A stretch of DNA of 64,000 bases from Bacteroidota bacterium (lineage in GTDB: Bacteria; Bacteroidota; Bacteroidia; Flavobacteriales; Schleiferiaceae), in assembly GCA_024742495.1 (NCBI GenBank), contig JANSYJ010000003.1:496001-560000 (forward strand), in the 5' to 3' direction. This document shows positions 55,601-64,000 of this stretch, piece by piece. Position numbers and translations under genes: made by a program. The number at the start of each line of letters is the position of its first letter. The first letter of the stretch is position 1. The notes below the pieces were generated by a model. The model had not been told where the DNA came from and made no database searches. It worked only from the letters and a program-made list of their open reading frames with translations.

Positions 55601-57061
55601 TTAGGATTTTGGAACCCTTTTAAGAGCTTCCATGAAATAGCCCCAAAATTTCTCCACCGACGCAATTTTCACTTTCTCATCTGGCGAGTGCGGATTCTTA
55701 ATAGTTGGACCAAAAGAAATCATCTCTAAGTTAGGATAATGTTGACCTAATAGCCCGCACTCCAAACCGGCGTGGCATGCTAAAACCCGCGGCTCTTCCT
55801 TAAACAGCTCTTGATACAAATCCTTCATCATGCCAAGCATAGGCGCATTAGGATCTAATTTCCATCCCGGGTAAGAGCCGCTATGCTCCACCTTAGCACC
55901 GAGTAAACGCCAAGGTGCACCGATGCTATCGGCTATGTCAAATTTGGCGCTCTCACGATCGGAGCGTTGTAGAGCCTTTAAGCTCATCGTCCCTCCTGCT
56001 AAGCTTACATGCGCAACATTATTACTGGTTTCTACCAGATCTTCTACATCCTGACTCATCCGGCGGATGCCATCATGGGTGCACTGCAAGGCCGCAGAAA
56101 ACCGTTGAAAGTCATCATTCACCATTTTAGTTTTTGGTAAATCAACCGCATCAACCTTTATGGTGATATTAGGATCGGTAGTGGCAAATTCCTTTACCAA
56201 GGCGGCACCTAAATCCTGCCAATAGGCCTCGGCTTCCTCAGCCTTATCCTTTGAAACCACAATTAAAGCCTCAGCTTCGCGAGGGATAGCATTGCGCAAG
56301 CCACCGCCTTCAAAGGAACTTATACTCCAAGCGAAGCGATCACTAGGATCATAGATCAAGCGATTGAGGATTTTGTTTGCATTCCCGCGTCCAAAAACGA
56401 TGTCCATACCACTATGACCACCAAAAAGACCCGTAACCTTTACGCTGAATGCCACTTCATCTGAGGTGGTATCTGTTTCAGCGTAGTTCCATTCTACGTC
56501 GGTATCAATTCCGCCAGCGCAGCCAATACTTAGTTCATCATCGTCTTCTGTGTCGAGATTCATCAAAATGTCGCCACTTAAAAAACCGGGCTGAAGATTA
56601 TGAGCGCCAGTCATACCTGCTTCTTCATCAGCAGTAAAAAGTGCTTCCAATGGTGGATGCTCAATATCGTTTGATGCCAATACCGCCATTATGGAAGCGA
56701 CTCCCATTCCATTGTCGGCCCCTAATGTGGTGCCTCGGGCCTTAACCCAGTCGCCATCCACATACATCTTGATACCTTCCGTTTCAAAATCAAAATCAGT
56801 GTCTTTGTTTTTCTGACAAACCATATCGAGATGAGCCTGTAAAACAACCGTCCTGCGATCTTCCATTCCTGGGCTAGCTGGCTTGGAAACCAATATATTA
56901 CCTACTTCGTCTTGTTTCCAGTCCAAAGCTAAATCGGTGGCAAATTGAATCATAAAGGCTTGAACCTTTTCCTCCTTTTTTGAAGGACGTGGCACAGCAT
57001 TTAGTTCGGCAAAATGACCCCAAACCCTTTTGGGCTCGAGTTGGCGAATTTCGTCTGACAT
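55601..57061 (-). CDS. pepD: Aminoacyl-histidine dipeptidase PepD
   Basis: 486 residues of the M20 metallopeptidase family. Metal ligands are recognisable in LQAHLDMVCQ (near 75), GADNGMGVA (near 118), TADEEAGMTGA (near 144) and NLDTEDDDE (near 172). A lid domain occupies about 205-380. It hydrolyses Xaa-His and other dipeptides in the cytoplasm; no signal peptide is present. It is followed on the same strand by the HMG-CoA lyase gene after 42 bases. Confidence 0.94.
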   Translation of the reverse strand: MSDEIRQLEPKRVWGHFAELNAVPRPSKKEEKVQAFMIQFATDLALDWKQDEVGNILVSKPASPGMEDRRTVVLQAHLDMVCQKNKDTDFDFETEGIKMYVDGDWVKARGTTLGADNGMGVASIMAVLASNDIEHPPLEALFTADEEAGMTGAHNLQPGFLSGDILMNLDTEDDDELSIGCAGGIDTDVEWNYAETDTTSDEVAFSVKVTGLFGGHSGMDIVFGRGNANKILNRLIYDPSDRFAWSISSFEGGGLRNAIPREAEALIVVSKDKAEEAEAYWQDLGAALVKEFATTDPNITIKVDAVDLPKTKMVNDDFQRFSAALQCTHDGIRRMSQDVEDLVETSNNVAHVSLAGGTMSLKALQRSDRESAKFDIADSIGAPWRLLGAKVEHSGSYPGWKLDPNAPMLGMMKDLYQELFKEEPRVLACHAGLECGLLGQHYPNLEMISFGPTIKNPHSPDEKVKIASVEKFWGYFMEALKRVPKS

Positions 57062-57073
57062 CTTTCTAAATTA

Positions 57074-57889
57074 TTATTGGTTTCCTAAAATTAATGGCAA
57101 TCCATCTTTACCGGACCCAACTACTATAACTTTGGAATTAGGAGATTCGGCAAGCTTAAGGGTGGCATCAATACCTTTCTCCTTTAAGATCTTATCGGTT
57201 AATGAATTGCTAATAATTTTATTCGCACGGGCCTTACCTTCTGCTTCAATACGCTGACGTTCAGACTCCTTGCGAGCACGCTCTAGCTTAAACTCATATT
57301 CCAAAGAAGCTTGTTCTTGCTCAAGCTTACGCTCAATAGCCGCTTTTAGCTTAGCCGGTAATTTCACCTCACGAATTAAAACCGCATCCAATATCAAGTA
57401 GTTTTTGTCCAATGACTCTTTGGTTCTCGAAAAAATTTCAAGTTGAATAGCCTCACGTTTACTAGAATATAACTCTTCGGAGCTATACTTTCCGATTACC
57501 TCACGGGCGGCAGAACGGATGTAAGGAATGATAATTTTCTCGTGGTAACTCTCTCCAATTTCATCGTGAAGGAAACCAATGCGATCTTGCTTTGGATAAT
57601 AGCGATAAGAAAGCTCTAAGGTGATGGTTAAACCATTGCGGTCTAATACATCCATTGAGCTGCGAGCCTCACGCTTACGCACGTCATAGGTGTAGATATC
57701 ATCCCATGGCCATTTTAAATGAAAGCCCTGGCCGTAAACATTTTCTTTGTCCAAACCACCTTGAAACTTGCGGAAGATAATTGCTTTTTCCCCAGATTCA
57801 ATGGTATATGTGATCGAGTTCCATGTGAGAATTACCACCAAAATGGCAATAAAACCTACAATAATTAAATAGGTTGATCTTTGATTCAT
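57074..57889 (-). CDS. Prohibitin family (SPFH/band 7) membrane protein
   Basis: 271 residues. An N-terminal membrane helix (YLIIVGFIAILVVILTWNSI) is followed by the SPFH domain (about 30-190) and a helical segment rich in Glu, Ala and Arg (about 175-235). Prohibitin-like features include EKAIIFRKFQGG and YSSEELYSSKREAIQ. It probably forms oligomeric scaffolds in the inner membrane and may assist FtsH-type proteases. It ends 12 bases before pepD. Confidence 0.92.
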   Translation of the reverse strand: MNQRSTYLIIVGFIAILVVILTWNSITYTIESGEKAIIFRKFQGGLDKENVYGQGFHLKWPWDDIYTYDVRKREARSSMDVLDRNGLTITLELSYRYYPKQDRIGFLHDEIGESYHEKIIIPYIRSAAREVIGKYSSEELYSSKREAIQLEIFSRTKESLDKNYLILDAVLIREVKLPAKLKAAIERKLEQEQASLEYEFKLERARKESERQRIEAEGKARANKIISNSLTDKILKEKGIDATLKLAESPNSKVIVVGSGKDGLPLILGNQ

Positions 57890-57904
57890 AATTGTGTTAT
57901 TAAT

Positions 57905-59938
57905 TTAATAATGCCCCCAGAATTTTCGCAAAAACCATTCTAGGCTTAAGCCAGTCAAAACTACAAAGAAGAGCCACCATTTGCTTATTAATTCGCGCTT
58001 ATTCTTGCGTTCAACTAATTGTCGAGGAGCTTTTAAGTCTTCCAAATCATTTAACAAGTTAGACCAGTCATTTAGTTCATAGGATTTACCACCACTTTTC
58101 ACTGAAAGGTATTGAAGTAAATCTCGCCGAGCCTGCAAATCTTGTTCTTCCAAGGCATTGGCACGAACCCAAATTCTTCCGCTTACTTGATATTGCTTTG
58201 ATCCCAATTGCGTTTTTGCCTGATATTGATAAAAACCTGCCGGTAATCCATCCAGTTTTAAACGGTAGAAATTGGCTTCACGGCTAAATTTAAAATCATA
58301 CTGAGCCCCTCCCTCCTCACTACTTAATCGCAGGTCGATATCTGGCTGATTAACCATCGCTCCGCTTGGGTCGTATAATTTGGCCAGTACCTTAGAGCTC
58401 TCTTCCGCGTAAATCTGGTTCTCAAATTCCAATACCAGTTGTTCCTCACGTTCTTGCGATTGCAGGTAATCCACCCAGGAACGGAAAAAATTATCGAAGG
58501 CATCGGTGTTTTCGCGATGCTTGTAATTATATAGTCGCCAGCGCCAAAATCCATCTCCAATAAATATACCTGTCCTTAAACCATCTTGCTCCCCACTAAA
58601 GGCAATTGCTTCGGATAAGTCAATTGCACCAATTCGCTTGTATAGAAGAGCTTCGGCCCAAGTTGGTGAATTTATGCTGCCATAGACGCCGCGGATCGGG
58701 GGCCAAGTATTTATTTCTTCTCGATCTTCTTCACTTAGTTTAAAGAGACCCAAATTCGAATTGATTCGCCCAAACTGCTGCTCCTCCTCCCTACTTAATC
58801 CATTAAAACCCAATAGATCAATTGGCGATTCAGCGGAAGCTATAAACAAGCTGGGCACTTTTTTAATTCTAATTTCATCCAGTAGGTCGAGGTCCCAGTC
58901 AAAGGCTATAATGCTCTTAACTTCTTCGAGCTCTATATCTTCACGATTACTCACATATTTGATTTCCCAATTCTGCGCCGTATTTAAAGCTTGACGAATT
59001 GCCCCAACATCGGGATGGGTTTTAGGGCTATATAGGAGCACCTTAAAAGCTTCATCAATTACTTCAAAGCCAATACTCCTTTCATTATTCTGTGGATTGG
59101 CGTCTGCCCTAGAGCCAGCCGCAACCAACTTGTATTTCTGAAAGCCCAGATCATTACAGGGAATTTCCAGGATGATGCTCTCAAACCAATTCTTGCGATT
59201 TACCCTAAATCTCCGCAAGGCCACCGACTTTCCTTGAGCATCTAACAATTTTAGATCAACATCTTCACCTAAGGCATTAATTGCGGCTATGTCAATTTCG
59301 AGGCTAAGGCTGCGACCCTGACTAATTTTGGAATTGTAACGAAGATCAGCAATAGATAGGTCCCTTAATTGACTGGTGTTTCCATGCATTAGGCTGTAAA
59401 TCGGCAAGGAGTCGCCTCGATTTTCAAATTGAGCTGGATTGCGGCCCTGATTGTAAATACCGTCGCTAATGAGAACGATTGCCGCAATATCTTCCCCGTA
59501 AAACTGATCGCTACTTTTATACAAAGCATAATGCAGATTGCTATACTTTGGATTTATAGCTTCTGGACTTTCTCCAAGGTCGGCCCCAAAGGAAAGCCAA
59601 GTTTGTTGAAACTTATCATCCAGCCCAGATCTTGACTTTTGCAAGTTTAAAAGAACCGAATCCAATCGCATTGAGTCATTATGAAAATGCATTGAATTGG
59701 ATTGATCTTCCAACCAAATAAGCCTAGGCTTGATGCTGTAATTCTCGCGTTGTAGAATAAAAGGTTGCAATAAAAAGAACAAAACTGCAAATAGGCTTAT
59801 AAACCTCAATCCCGCTAATGTCCATCTTCGGCGACCTTTATAGGCAGATGAGCGGAAGTAAAAAAAGTAAATTCCTAAGGCTAAAAGAATAGCCCCAGGA
59901 ATTAATAATATGGGAGCGTAAACGAAATTAATTTCCAT
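57905..59938 (-). CDS. Membrane protein with VWA-like domain (BatA-like, unassigned)
   Basis: 677 residues. Two N-terminal membrane helices (about 8-30, 43-62) and one at the C-terminus (WWLFFVVLTGLSLEWFL) enclose a large extracytoplasmic part. A VWA-like fold is suggested by LEDQSNSM near residue 75 (DxSxS MIDAS pattern) and VLISDG near 155. A second domain (about 290-420) resembles a glutamine-amidotransferase-like fold, and beta-rich stretches follow. Similar proteins are common in Bacteroidota without known function. It lies in a run with the prohibitin gene (15 bases). Confidence 0.75.
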   Translation of the reverse strand: MEINFVYAPILLIPGAILLALGIYFFYFRSSAYKGRRRWTLAGLRFISLFAVLFFLLQPFILQRENYSIKPRLIWLEDQSNSMHFHNDSMRLDSVLLNLQKSRSGLDDKFQQTWLSFGADLGESPEAINPKYSNLHYALYKSSDQFYGEDIAAIVLISDGIYNQGRNPAQFENRGDSLPIYSLMHGNTSQLRDLSIADLRYNSKISQGRSLSLEIDIAAINALGEDVDLKLLDAQGKSVALRRFRVNRKNWFESIILEIPCNDLGFQKYKLVAAGSRADANPQNNERSIGFEVIDEAFKVLLYSPKTHPDVGAIRQALNTAQNWEIKYVSNREDIELEEVKSIIAFDWDLDLLDEIRIKKVPSLFIASAESPIDLLGFNGLSREEEQQFGRINSNLGLFKLSEEDREEINTWPPIRGVYGSINSPTWAEALLYKRIGAIDLSEAIAFSGEQDGLRTGIFIGDGFWRWRLYNYKHRENTDAFDNFFRSWVDYLQSQEREEQLVLEFENQIYAEESSKVLAKLYDPSGAMVNQPDIDLRLSSEEGGAQYDFKFSREANFYRLKLDGLPAGFYQYQAKTQLGSKQYQVSGRIWVRANALEEQDLQARRDLLQYLSVKSGGKSYELNDWSNLLNDLEDLKAPRQLVERKNKRELISKWWLFFVVLTGLSLEWFLRKFWGHY

Positions 59939-59953
59939 AATGCTGATGCCGAC

Positions 59954-60700
59954 CTAGGTCAACATCCCTCCATCTACTTGTAGGGTTTGTCCGGTTATAT
60001 ATGCCGATAAGTTAGAGGCTAAAAATAGGCAGGCATTGGCCACATCTTCCGGATTTCCGCCGCGTTTTAATGGAATAGCATCTCGCCATCCCTGAACGGT
60101 TTTCTCATCCAGTTTTTCGGTCATTTCTGTTTCAATAAAGCCGGGCGCAATTGCATTGCAACGAATATTTCGAGAGCCTAATTCTAAGGCTACCGATTTG
60201 GTAAAGCCAATAATCCCTGCTTTTGAAGCGGCATAATTTGCCTGTCCGGCGTTTCCTTTAATACCAACTACCGAACTCATATTAATGATGGATCCGGCGC
60301 GCGATTTCAACATGGTGCGCTGCACGGCTTTGGTTAAATTAAAAATGGACTTAAGGTTGATTTGCACCACACGGTCAAAATCCTCTTCCGTCATCCGCAT
60401 AAGCAGCGTATCCTTGGTTATGCCGGCATTATTAATAAGAATATCGATGGTTCCAAAATCCTTAAGCACTTCCGCTACTAAGTCTTCCGCCGCTTTAAAA
60501 TCAGAAGCATCGGAGCGATAAGCTTTTGATTTTGGGCCATAGGATGATAATTCCTTTTCAACTTCCTCTGCTTGAGGAGCAGAAGAGAGATAGGTAAAGG
60601 CTACCTGACAACCATTTTTCGCAAATACTTCTGCTATTCCTTTGCCAATACCTTTGGAAGCCCCAGTAATGAGGGCTACTTTGCCTTCTAATAAATTCAT
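59954..60700 (-). CDS. fabG: 3-oxoacyl-[acyl-carrier-protein] reductase FabG
   Basis: 248 residues, short-chain dehydrogenase. NADP-binding GASKGIGKGIA at 15-25, NNAG near 90, catalytic Ser in MSSVVG near 140 and YAASK near 155, all in the FabG arrangement; the end is QTLQVDGGMLT. It reduces 3-oxoacyl-ACP in fatty acid elongation. It lies between the thioesterase gene (14 bases upstream) and the VWA-like gene. Confidence 0.94.
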   Translation of the reverse strand: MNLLEGKVALITGASKGIGKGIAEVFAKNGCQVAFTYLSSAPQAEEVEKELSSYGPKSKAYRSDASDFKAAEDLVAEVLKDFGTIDILINNAGITKDTLLMRMTEEDFDRVVQINLKSIFNLTKAVQRTMLKSRAGSIINMSSVVGIKGNAGQANYAASKAGIIGFTKSVALELGSRNIRCNAIAPGFIETEMTEKLDEKTVQGWRDAIPLKRGGNPEDVANACLFLASNLSAYITGQTLQVDGGMLT

Positions 60701-60713
60701 ATTCTGTTTTAAT

Positions 60714-61166
60714 CTAGTCTTTAGCTAACCACTTAAATTCTTCGTGGCGCGGTAAGTTACTAAGCTTATCGATAAAATCCTGAGGAGGTACCGTTAATTT
60801 CCGAGCCTTCAAATCTATAAAAGCTCCTAAAACTTCAACGGTGGCACATAAAGTTTCACCACGCCAAATTTCATGTACAAATGCAAATCTCCCGTAATCT
60901 TCTCTTAGGCTTTTAAGGGCCGCCGTCATTAATAGCTCATCACCAAAGTGGAGCTCGCGTTTAAAGCTTGCTTTTTCCTCAAATAATATTGGACCAAAGC
61001 CAGCGGCAGCCATATCCTGAACTTTTATGCCACGTTCAATAAAAAGCTCGGTACGCATTTGAGCAGCGAAATCGTAATAAACCGAATGGCGAACATGTCC
61101 ATTTGGATCTAAATCGCTCCAGCGAACGTGAATTCGCTTTTTAAAGGTAGAAGGTGTTTCATTCAT
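60714..61166 (-). CDS. Acyl-CoA thioesterase (4HBT hotdog family)
   Basis: 150 residues. The hotdog signature RWSDLDPNGHVRHSVYYDFAAQ has the catalytic aspartate, and the central helix and beta-sheet follow in the expected order. Cytoplasmic; substrate not deducible. Adjacent to fabG, suggesting a link with fatty-acid metabolism. It is a different subgroup from the thioesterase at 10672. Confidence 0.88.
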   Translation of the reverse strand: MNETPSTFKKRIHVRWSDLDPNGHVRHSVYYDFAAQMRTELFIERGIKVQDMAAAGFGPILFEEKASFKRELHFGDELLMTAALKSLREDYGRFAFVHEIWRGETLCATVEVLGAFIDLKARKLTVPPQDFIDKLSNLPRHEEFKWLAKD

Positions 61167-61195
61167 AAGGGCAAAACTACAATGCTCAATTTAAC

Positions 61196-62911
61196 TTAGA
61201 GACGGTAAGTGAAGCCAAACATGGCATTTATACCCTGCGCTCGGTAGCCTAAGAAAATATCGTAATCGCTATTGAGTAAATTGCTGAAATTTATAAAGGC
61301 GCCTACACGTGTATTGTAATGGTAGTCAATCTTTAAGCCTAAATCTACATAGGGTTTTAACATCGACTCGAAGTTTAAATTCTCTTCTTGTCTAAAAGCA
61401 TGTCGAGCTCCGATATAGTTTAAATTTAAGGCTAAACCTATTTTCTCACGATAGGTATAACTGCTCTCCAACTGTGCTTCAAAAAACGGTCGATACCAAG
61501 CCTGCTCTCCTTCCGACAGGGCAAAATCGCGTGCAATAGCAGAAGCAGAAAGCAAGAACTTCTCCTCCCAATTATAGCTTATACTTCCCTTAGCATAAAA
61601 GGCACTTAAATCTTGATAGAGCACCTCGAGACCATAAGAAACAGTATCCGTATAAAAGCTGGGATTTCGATATAAAAAGGCATCCGAACGAAGGTTAGAA
61701 TAACCGCCTTCCACATAAAAAGAAGTATTGCTACTTAATATGCCTTCTAAGGCTACAAAAGCCTTTATCGTTCTACTTGGCACCGTGTTTTGACCGGGCA
61801 AAATAAAAGGACTCATCTGACTTAATTGTCGATAATTATTACGTTCCAATAAACCGGTTATTCCTCCTACTACACTAAGTACCTCTGGCACCGCACGGTA
61901 ACGTAAAATGAGTTCCGGAAAGAAATAAGCGCCACTTTCAGACTCCATTGGAATGCTCTCTTCTGCCCCAACAAAATATAGATTAATACCAAAGTCTAGG
62001 GCGTATTCATCTTGCTCTACCCTTATATAGGGCTTCAATTGAAATTGAACGAAATTTTGCTGAAATACATTAGTGGAATCGGCACCTTGATAAAGGCTAT
62101 CATAGCGATTGGTGAAATAGGCACTATTGAGTTCTAAGAACAAATCTCTATCGCCTGCGGGTAAAACCCAATCCGAATTTAAATTTAAATCATGTTCCGA
62201 GGAATTGTAATTATCATAAAGATAATTGTAGCCTAAATTCATCTGCTTTAGCCAGCCCAGTTCCTTTTCCTTGGACTCCTTTATAGAAGTTTGAATGGAA
62301 AAACTGCGGTACCAATTGTAAGGCGCTTTGCCCAAAGTAAGGGTATCATCATTGGGTAGAAAGTTCAATTGCGGACGCCCATAATAGCTGTATTTATCTA
62401 AATCAATTCCACCTTGTACCGACCAGGTGTACTTGCGGAAATAGCGATTGTAATAGGCTCCAATATGATTCCTAGAAAAGGCATTATCATCATATAGTAT
62501 GTCCGAAACTCCGCCATTTGTTGAGAGATGGCGGAAATCGAAACCATAACTTCTTTGGGAACTTCTTTTGCTATTGTAGTAAATTTCGGCCAAGCCAGTA
62601 TTATAGGCCCCATAGCCACCGCGAATAAAAGCACGGTAAAGCTCAGGTACTTCAATAGCAGAAATTCTAGCCGGGCTTAAAATCTCGGGCTGCATGCGCA
62701 CCGCTAAAGGTTGACTGCTAATCCGATATTGGACCTCAATTTTCTGGTTTAGGCTATCCTGATAATTGGGTTGTTCCAAAATCTTACTGGCATCCTTAAC
62801 CTGGGCTTTGTAACGATCGGTAACTTTCAGTTCGAGTGAACCTAAATTATCGGGTTGAGCAAAGGCGCTCAATGCTGAAAACATCAGCAAAGTGATTCCT
62901 AGTTTTCGCAT
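61196..62911 (-). CDS. Outer-membrane beta-barrel protein (TonB-receptor-like barrel)
   Basis: 571 residues from the ATG at 62911, one base after the upstream stop; a TTG at 62923 is less likely. A signal peptide (MRKLGITLLMFSALSAFAQ) precedes a short N-terminal region and then many alternating amphipathic strands with aromatic girdles, ending in FTYRL as outer-membrane barrels do. No plug domain or TonB box is evident, so transport by TonB is uncertain. It is coupled to the TPR protein gene upstream. Confidence 0.78.
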   Translation of the reverse strand: MRKLGITLLMFSALSAFAQPDNLGSLELKVTDRYKAQVKDASKILEQPNYQDSLNQKIEVQYRISSQPLAVRMQPEILSPARISAIEVPELYRAFIRGGYGAYNTGLAEIYYNSKRSSQRSYGFDFRHLSTNGGVSDILYDDNAFSRNHIGAYYNRYFRKYTWSVQGGIDLDKYSYYGRPQLNFLPNDDTLTLGKAPYNWYRSFSIQTSIKESKEKELGWLKQMNLGYNYLYDNYNSSEHDLNLNSDWVLPAGDRDLFLELNSAYFTNRYDSLYQGADSTNVFQQNFVQFQLKPYIRVEQDEYALDFGINLYFVGAEESIPMESESGAYFFPELILRYRAVPEVLSVVGGITGLLERNNYRQLSQMSPFILPGQNTVPSRTIKAFVALEGILSSNTSFYVEGGYSNLRSDAFLYRNPSFYTDTVSYGLEVLYQDLSAFYAKGSISYNWEEKFLLSASAIARDFALSEGEQAWYRPFFEAQLESSYTYREKIGLALNLNYIGARHAFRQEENLNFESMLKPYVDLGLKIDYHYNTRVGAFINFSNLLNSDYDIFLGYRAQGINAMFGFTYRL

Positions 62912-62912
62912 A

Positions 62913-64000
62913 TTACTTTTCAATTATTTCGGGTTCCTCCAATGGCAGATCTTCACCTGGAGCATCTAAAAACTTTAAATCGCCATCCTCATCCAAGCTA
63001 ATGGGCGACTCTTGTTCACGCAATAAGGCTTCCTTCTCGGCAATAGCCTTGGCCTCTGCCGCTTCAATATCGCTGCGCAAGGCTTTGGCTTCTTTTACCA
63101 AATCCTCCGAGTCATTACTTCCTATAATAAAGTCAATGATGTAGTTAGATTGGAAAATATCATCCAATTTCCAAAAGTTATAAGCCATTAAGAGTAAAGC
63201 CTTCATTTTCCATTCACGGTATGATGGAAGAGCTTCAATCATTTGGTTTATGAGATTATTACTGCTATCGTAGGATTCCTGCTTTTGTAGAATTAAGGCT
63301 TGGTGGTAAAAAGCTTCCGCTTTTTGATCTCCAACCGAAGTCTCTTTTACAAGTTGAAATTTGCCATAGCTTTCCGAATAGTTAGCCTTTTCAAAGTAAA
63401 CTCTTGCTTGCAATAAATTGGCTTCTGTTCTAAGGTTTGGCTCAAGCTGCTCCATTCCTAAAAGGACATTGCTATGCTCTAAAACTCCATCTTCATCACC
63501 TAGCCTATCGCTGCTGCGCATTAAACCCAGTCGCGCTTTAAGCACCTGTTCTTTGCTTTCCGCGATAAGCAAGTATCGGCCGTAGCGTTCTTTAGCCAAG
63601 GCATAGCTGCTATCGCGCATATCTTGCGCTGCAAGGAATGGTAAGGCTTGCTGCTTCATCTCTCTTACGGTGCTATGCTCTATCGCTGCAAAAAGCGCAT
63701 AAGCCTCTTTGTTTTTATTGGTTCTCGCCGCAGCATCGGCTGCAAAGTATTGCGCTTGTTCTTTAAAAACCCCGCTTTTAAAACGAGATAAATAGCTGCC
63801 CAAGGCTTTATAGGCCTCCTCATAATTGCCTTCAGTATAAATATCAAAAGCGGCACTATAGGCGGTAGAATCAAGCGCCGATTCTTTAATATCCATAAAC
63901 TCAATGGTGGATACCCAATCTAAATACTCGGTAATATTCCTTTCTCGCTTATAAACGATTTCCGCCAAGCGAATCGCTTCATAGGCTTCTTTCGTTTCTG
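62913..64000 (-). CDS. Tetratricopeptide repeat protein (5' part outside the window)
   Basis: The frame stays open to the right edge (last visible residues ETKEAYEAIRLAEIVYKR), so a TTG at 63968 is not the true start and the gene is cut. Visible are about 360 residues of TPR-type helix pairs (e.g. NYEEAYKALGSYLSRFKSG, EAYALFAAIEHS, SESYGKFQLVKE) and a charged, Glu/Ala-rich C-terminal tail with LDEDGDLKFLD. It is probably a periplasmic or outer-membrane-associated scaffold working with the barrel protein whose gene follows after one base. Confidence 0.82.
   Translation of the reverse strand, partial: ETKEAYEAIRLAEIVYKRERNITEYLDWVSTIEFMDIKESALDSTAYSAAFDIYTEGNYEEAYKALGSYLSRFKSGVFKEQAQYFAADAAARTNKNKEAYALFAAIEHSTVREMKQQALPFLAAQDMRDSSYALAKERYGRYLLIAESKEQVLKARLGLMRSSDRLGDEDGVLEHSNVLLGMEQLEPNLRTEANLLQARVYFEKANYSESYGKFQLVKETSVGDQKAEAFYHQALILQKQESYDSSNNLINQMIEALPSYREWKMKALLLMAYNFWKLDDIFQSNYIIDFIIGSNDSEDLVKEAKALRSDIEAAEAKAIAEKEALLREQESPISLDEDGDLKFLDAPGEDLPLEEPEIIEK

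Overview
The window comes from the chromosome of a Bacteroidota bacterium, most likely a marine Flavobacteriales member. Grounds for this: a type IX secretion C-terminal sorting domain (47435-48196), families largely confined to Bacteroidota (DUF4294, DUF3667, DUF6340, HYC_CC_PP, DUF6660), bacillithiol synthesis (bshC), and promoters with the Bacteroidota -7 box TAnnTTTG. The genus is not decided by what can be seen.

Layout. (1) 1-7738: an operon for a bacterial V-type (A/V) ATPase, subunits E(end)-DUF2764-A-B-D-I-K, plus a universal stress protein. The K subunit carries the complete set of Na+ ligands known from Enterococcus hirae NtpK, at a constant offset of 4 residues. It converges with trkA-trkH (7763-10563), a K+ uptake system. 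(2) 10648-15659: housekeeping genes (thioesterase, DUF3667, DUF4294, biotin carboxylase, mnmE). (3) 15804-43352: an accessory island. Its left part has two hipBA toxin-antitoxin pairs in opposite orientation, a 403-residue gene of unknown function between them, and fragments of a further hipA. Its main part is metal resistance in two modules. The first (21570-34838) is copper/silver type: an AraC-like regulator with a CxxC head, CopA (CPC), a small HMA protein, an HYC_CC_PP protein, a CusA-type RND pump, TolC, CopB (CPH), a CusB-type adaptor with HMBD and DUF3347 domains, and a DUF3347 lipoprotein. The second (34967-43352) is zinc/cobalt/cadmium type: a Fur-family regulator, a DUF6660 protein, a CzcA-type RND pump fused to a TolC-like protein, a His-rich adaptor, an ICMT-like methyltransferase, DUF3703 and a CzcD exporter. 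No integrase, transposase or conjugation gene is visible, so how the island moved is unknown. (4) 43639-64000: housekeeping again, including a glycosyltransferase, an RRM protein, TerC, DUF6340, DPP III, bshC, a DCC thiol oxidoreductase, HMG-CoA lyase, PepD, prohibitin, a VWA-like membrane protein, FabG, a thioesterase, an outer-membrane barrel and a TPR protein cut by the window end.

How the parts may work together. The V-ATPase and Trk genes suggest paired Na+ and K+ handling. The two metal modules each begin with the same 58-bp sequence running into the regulator start codon. Inside the copper module, copA and the HYC_CC_PP/cusA operon share a 27-bp upstream motif placed the same distance from their -7 boxes, as expected for a common activator. 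The second hipBA pair has three 18-bp TGATG-N8-CATCA sites, the same 5-8-5 architecture as the E. coli HipB operator. Several genes have a -7 box only 4-9 bases before the start codon, which suggests many near-leaderless transcripts.
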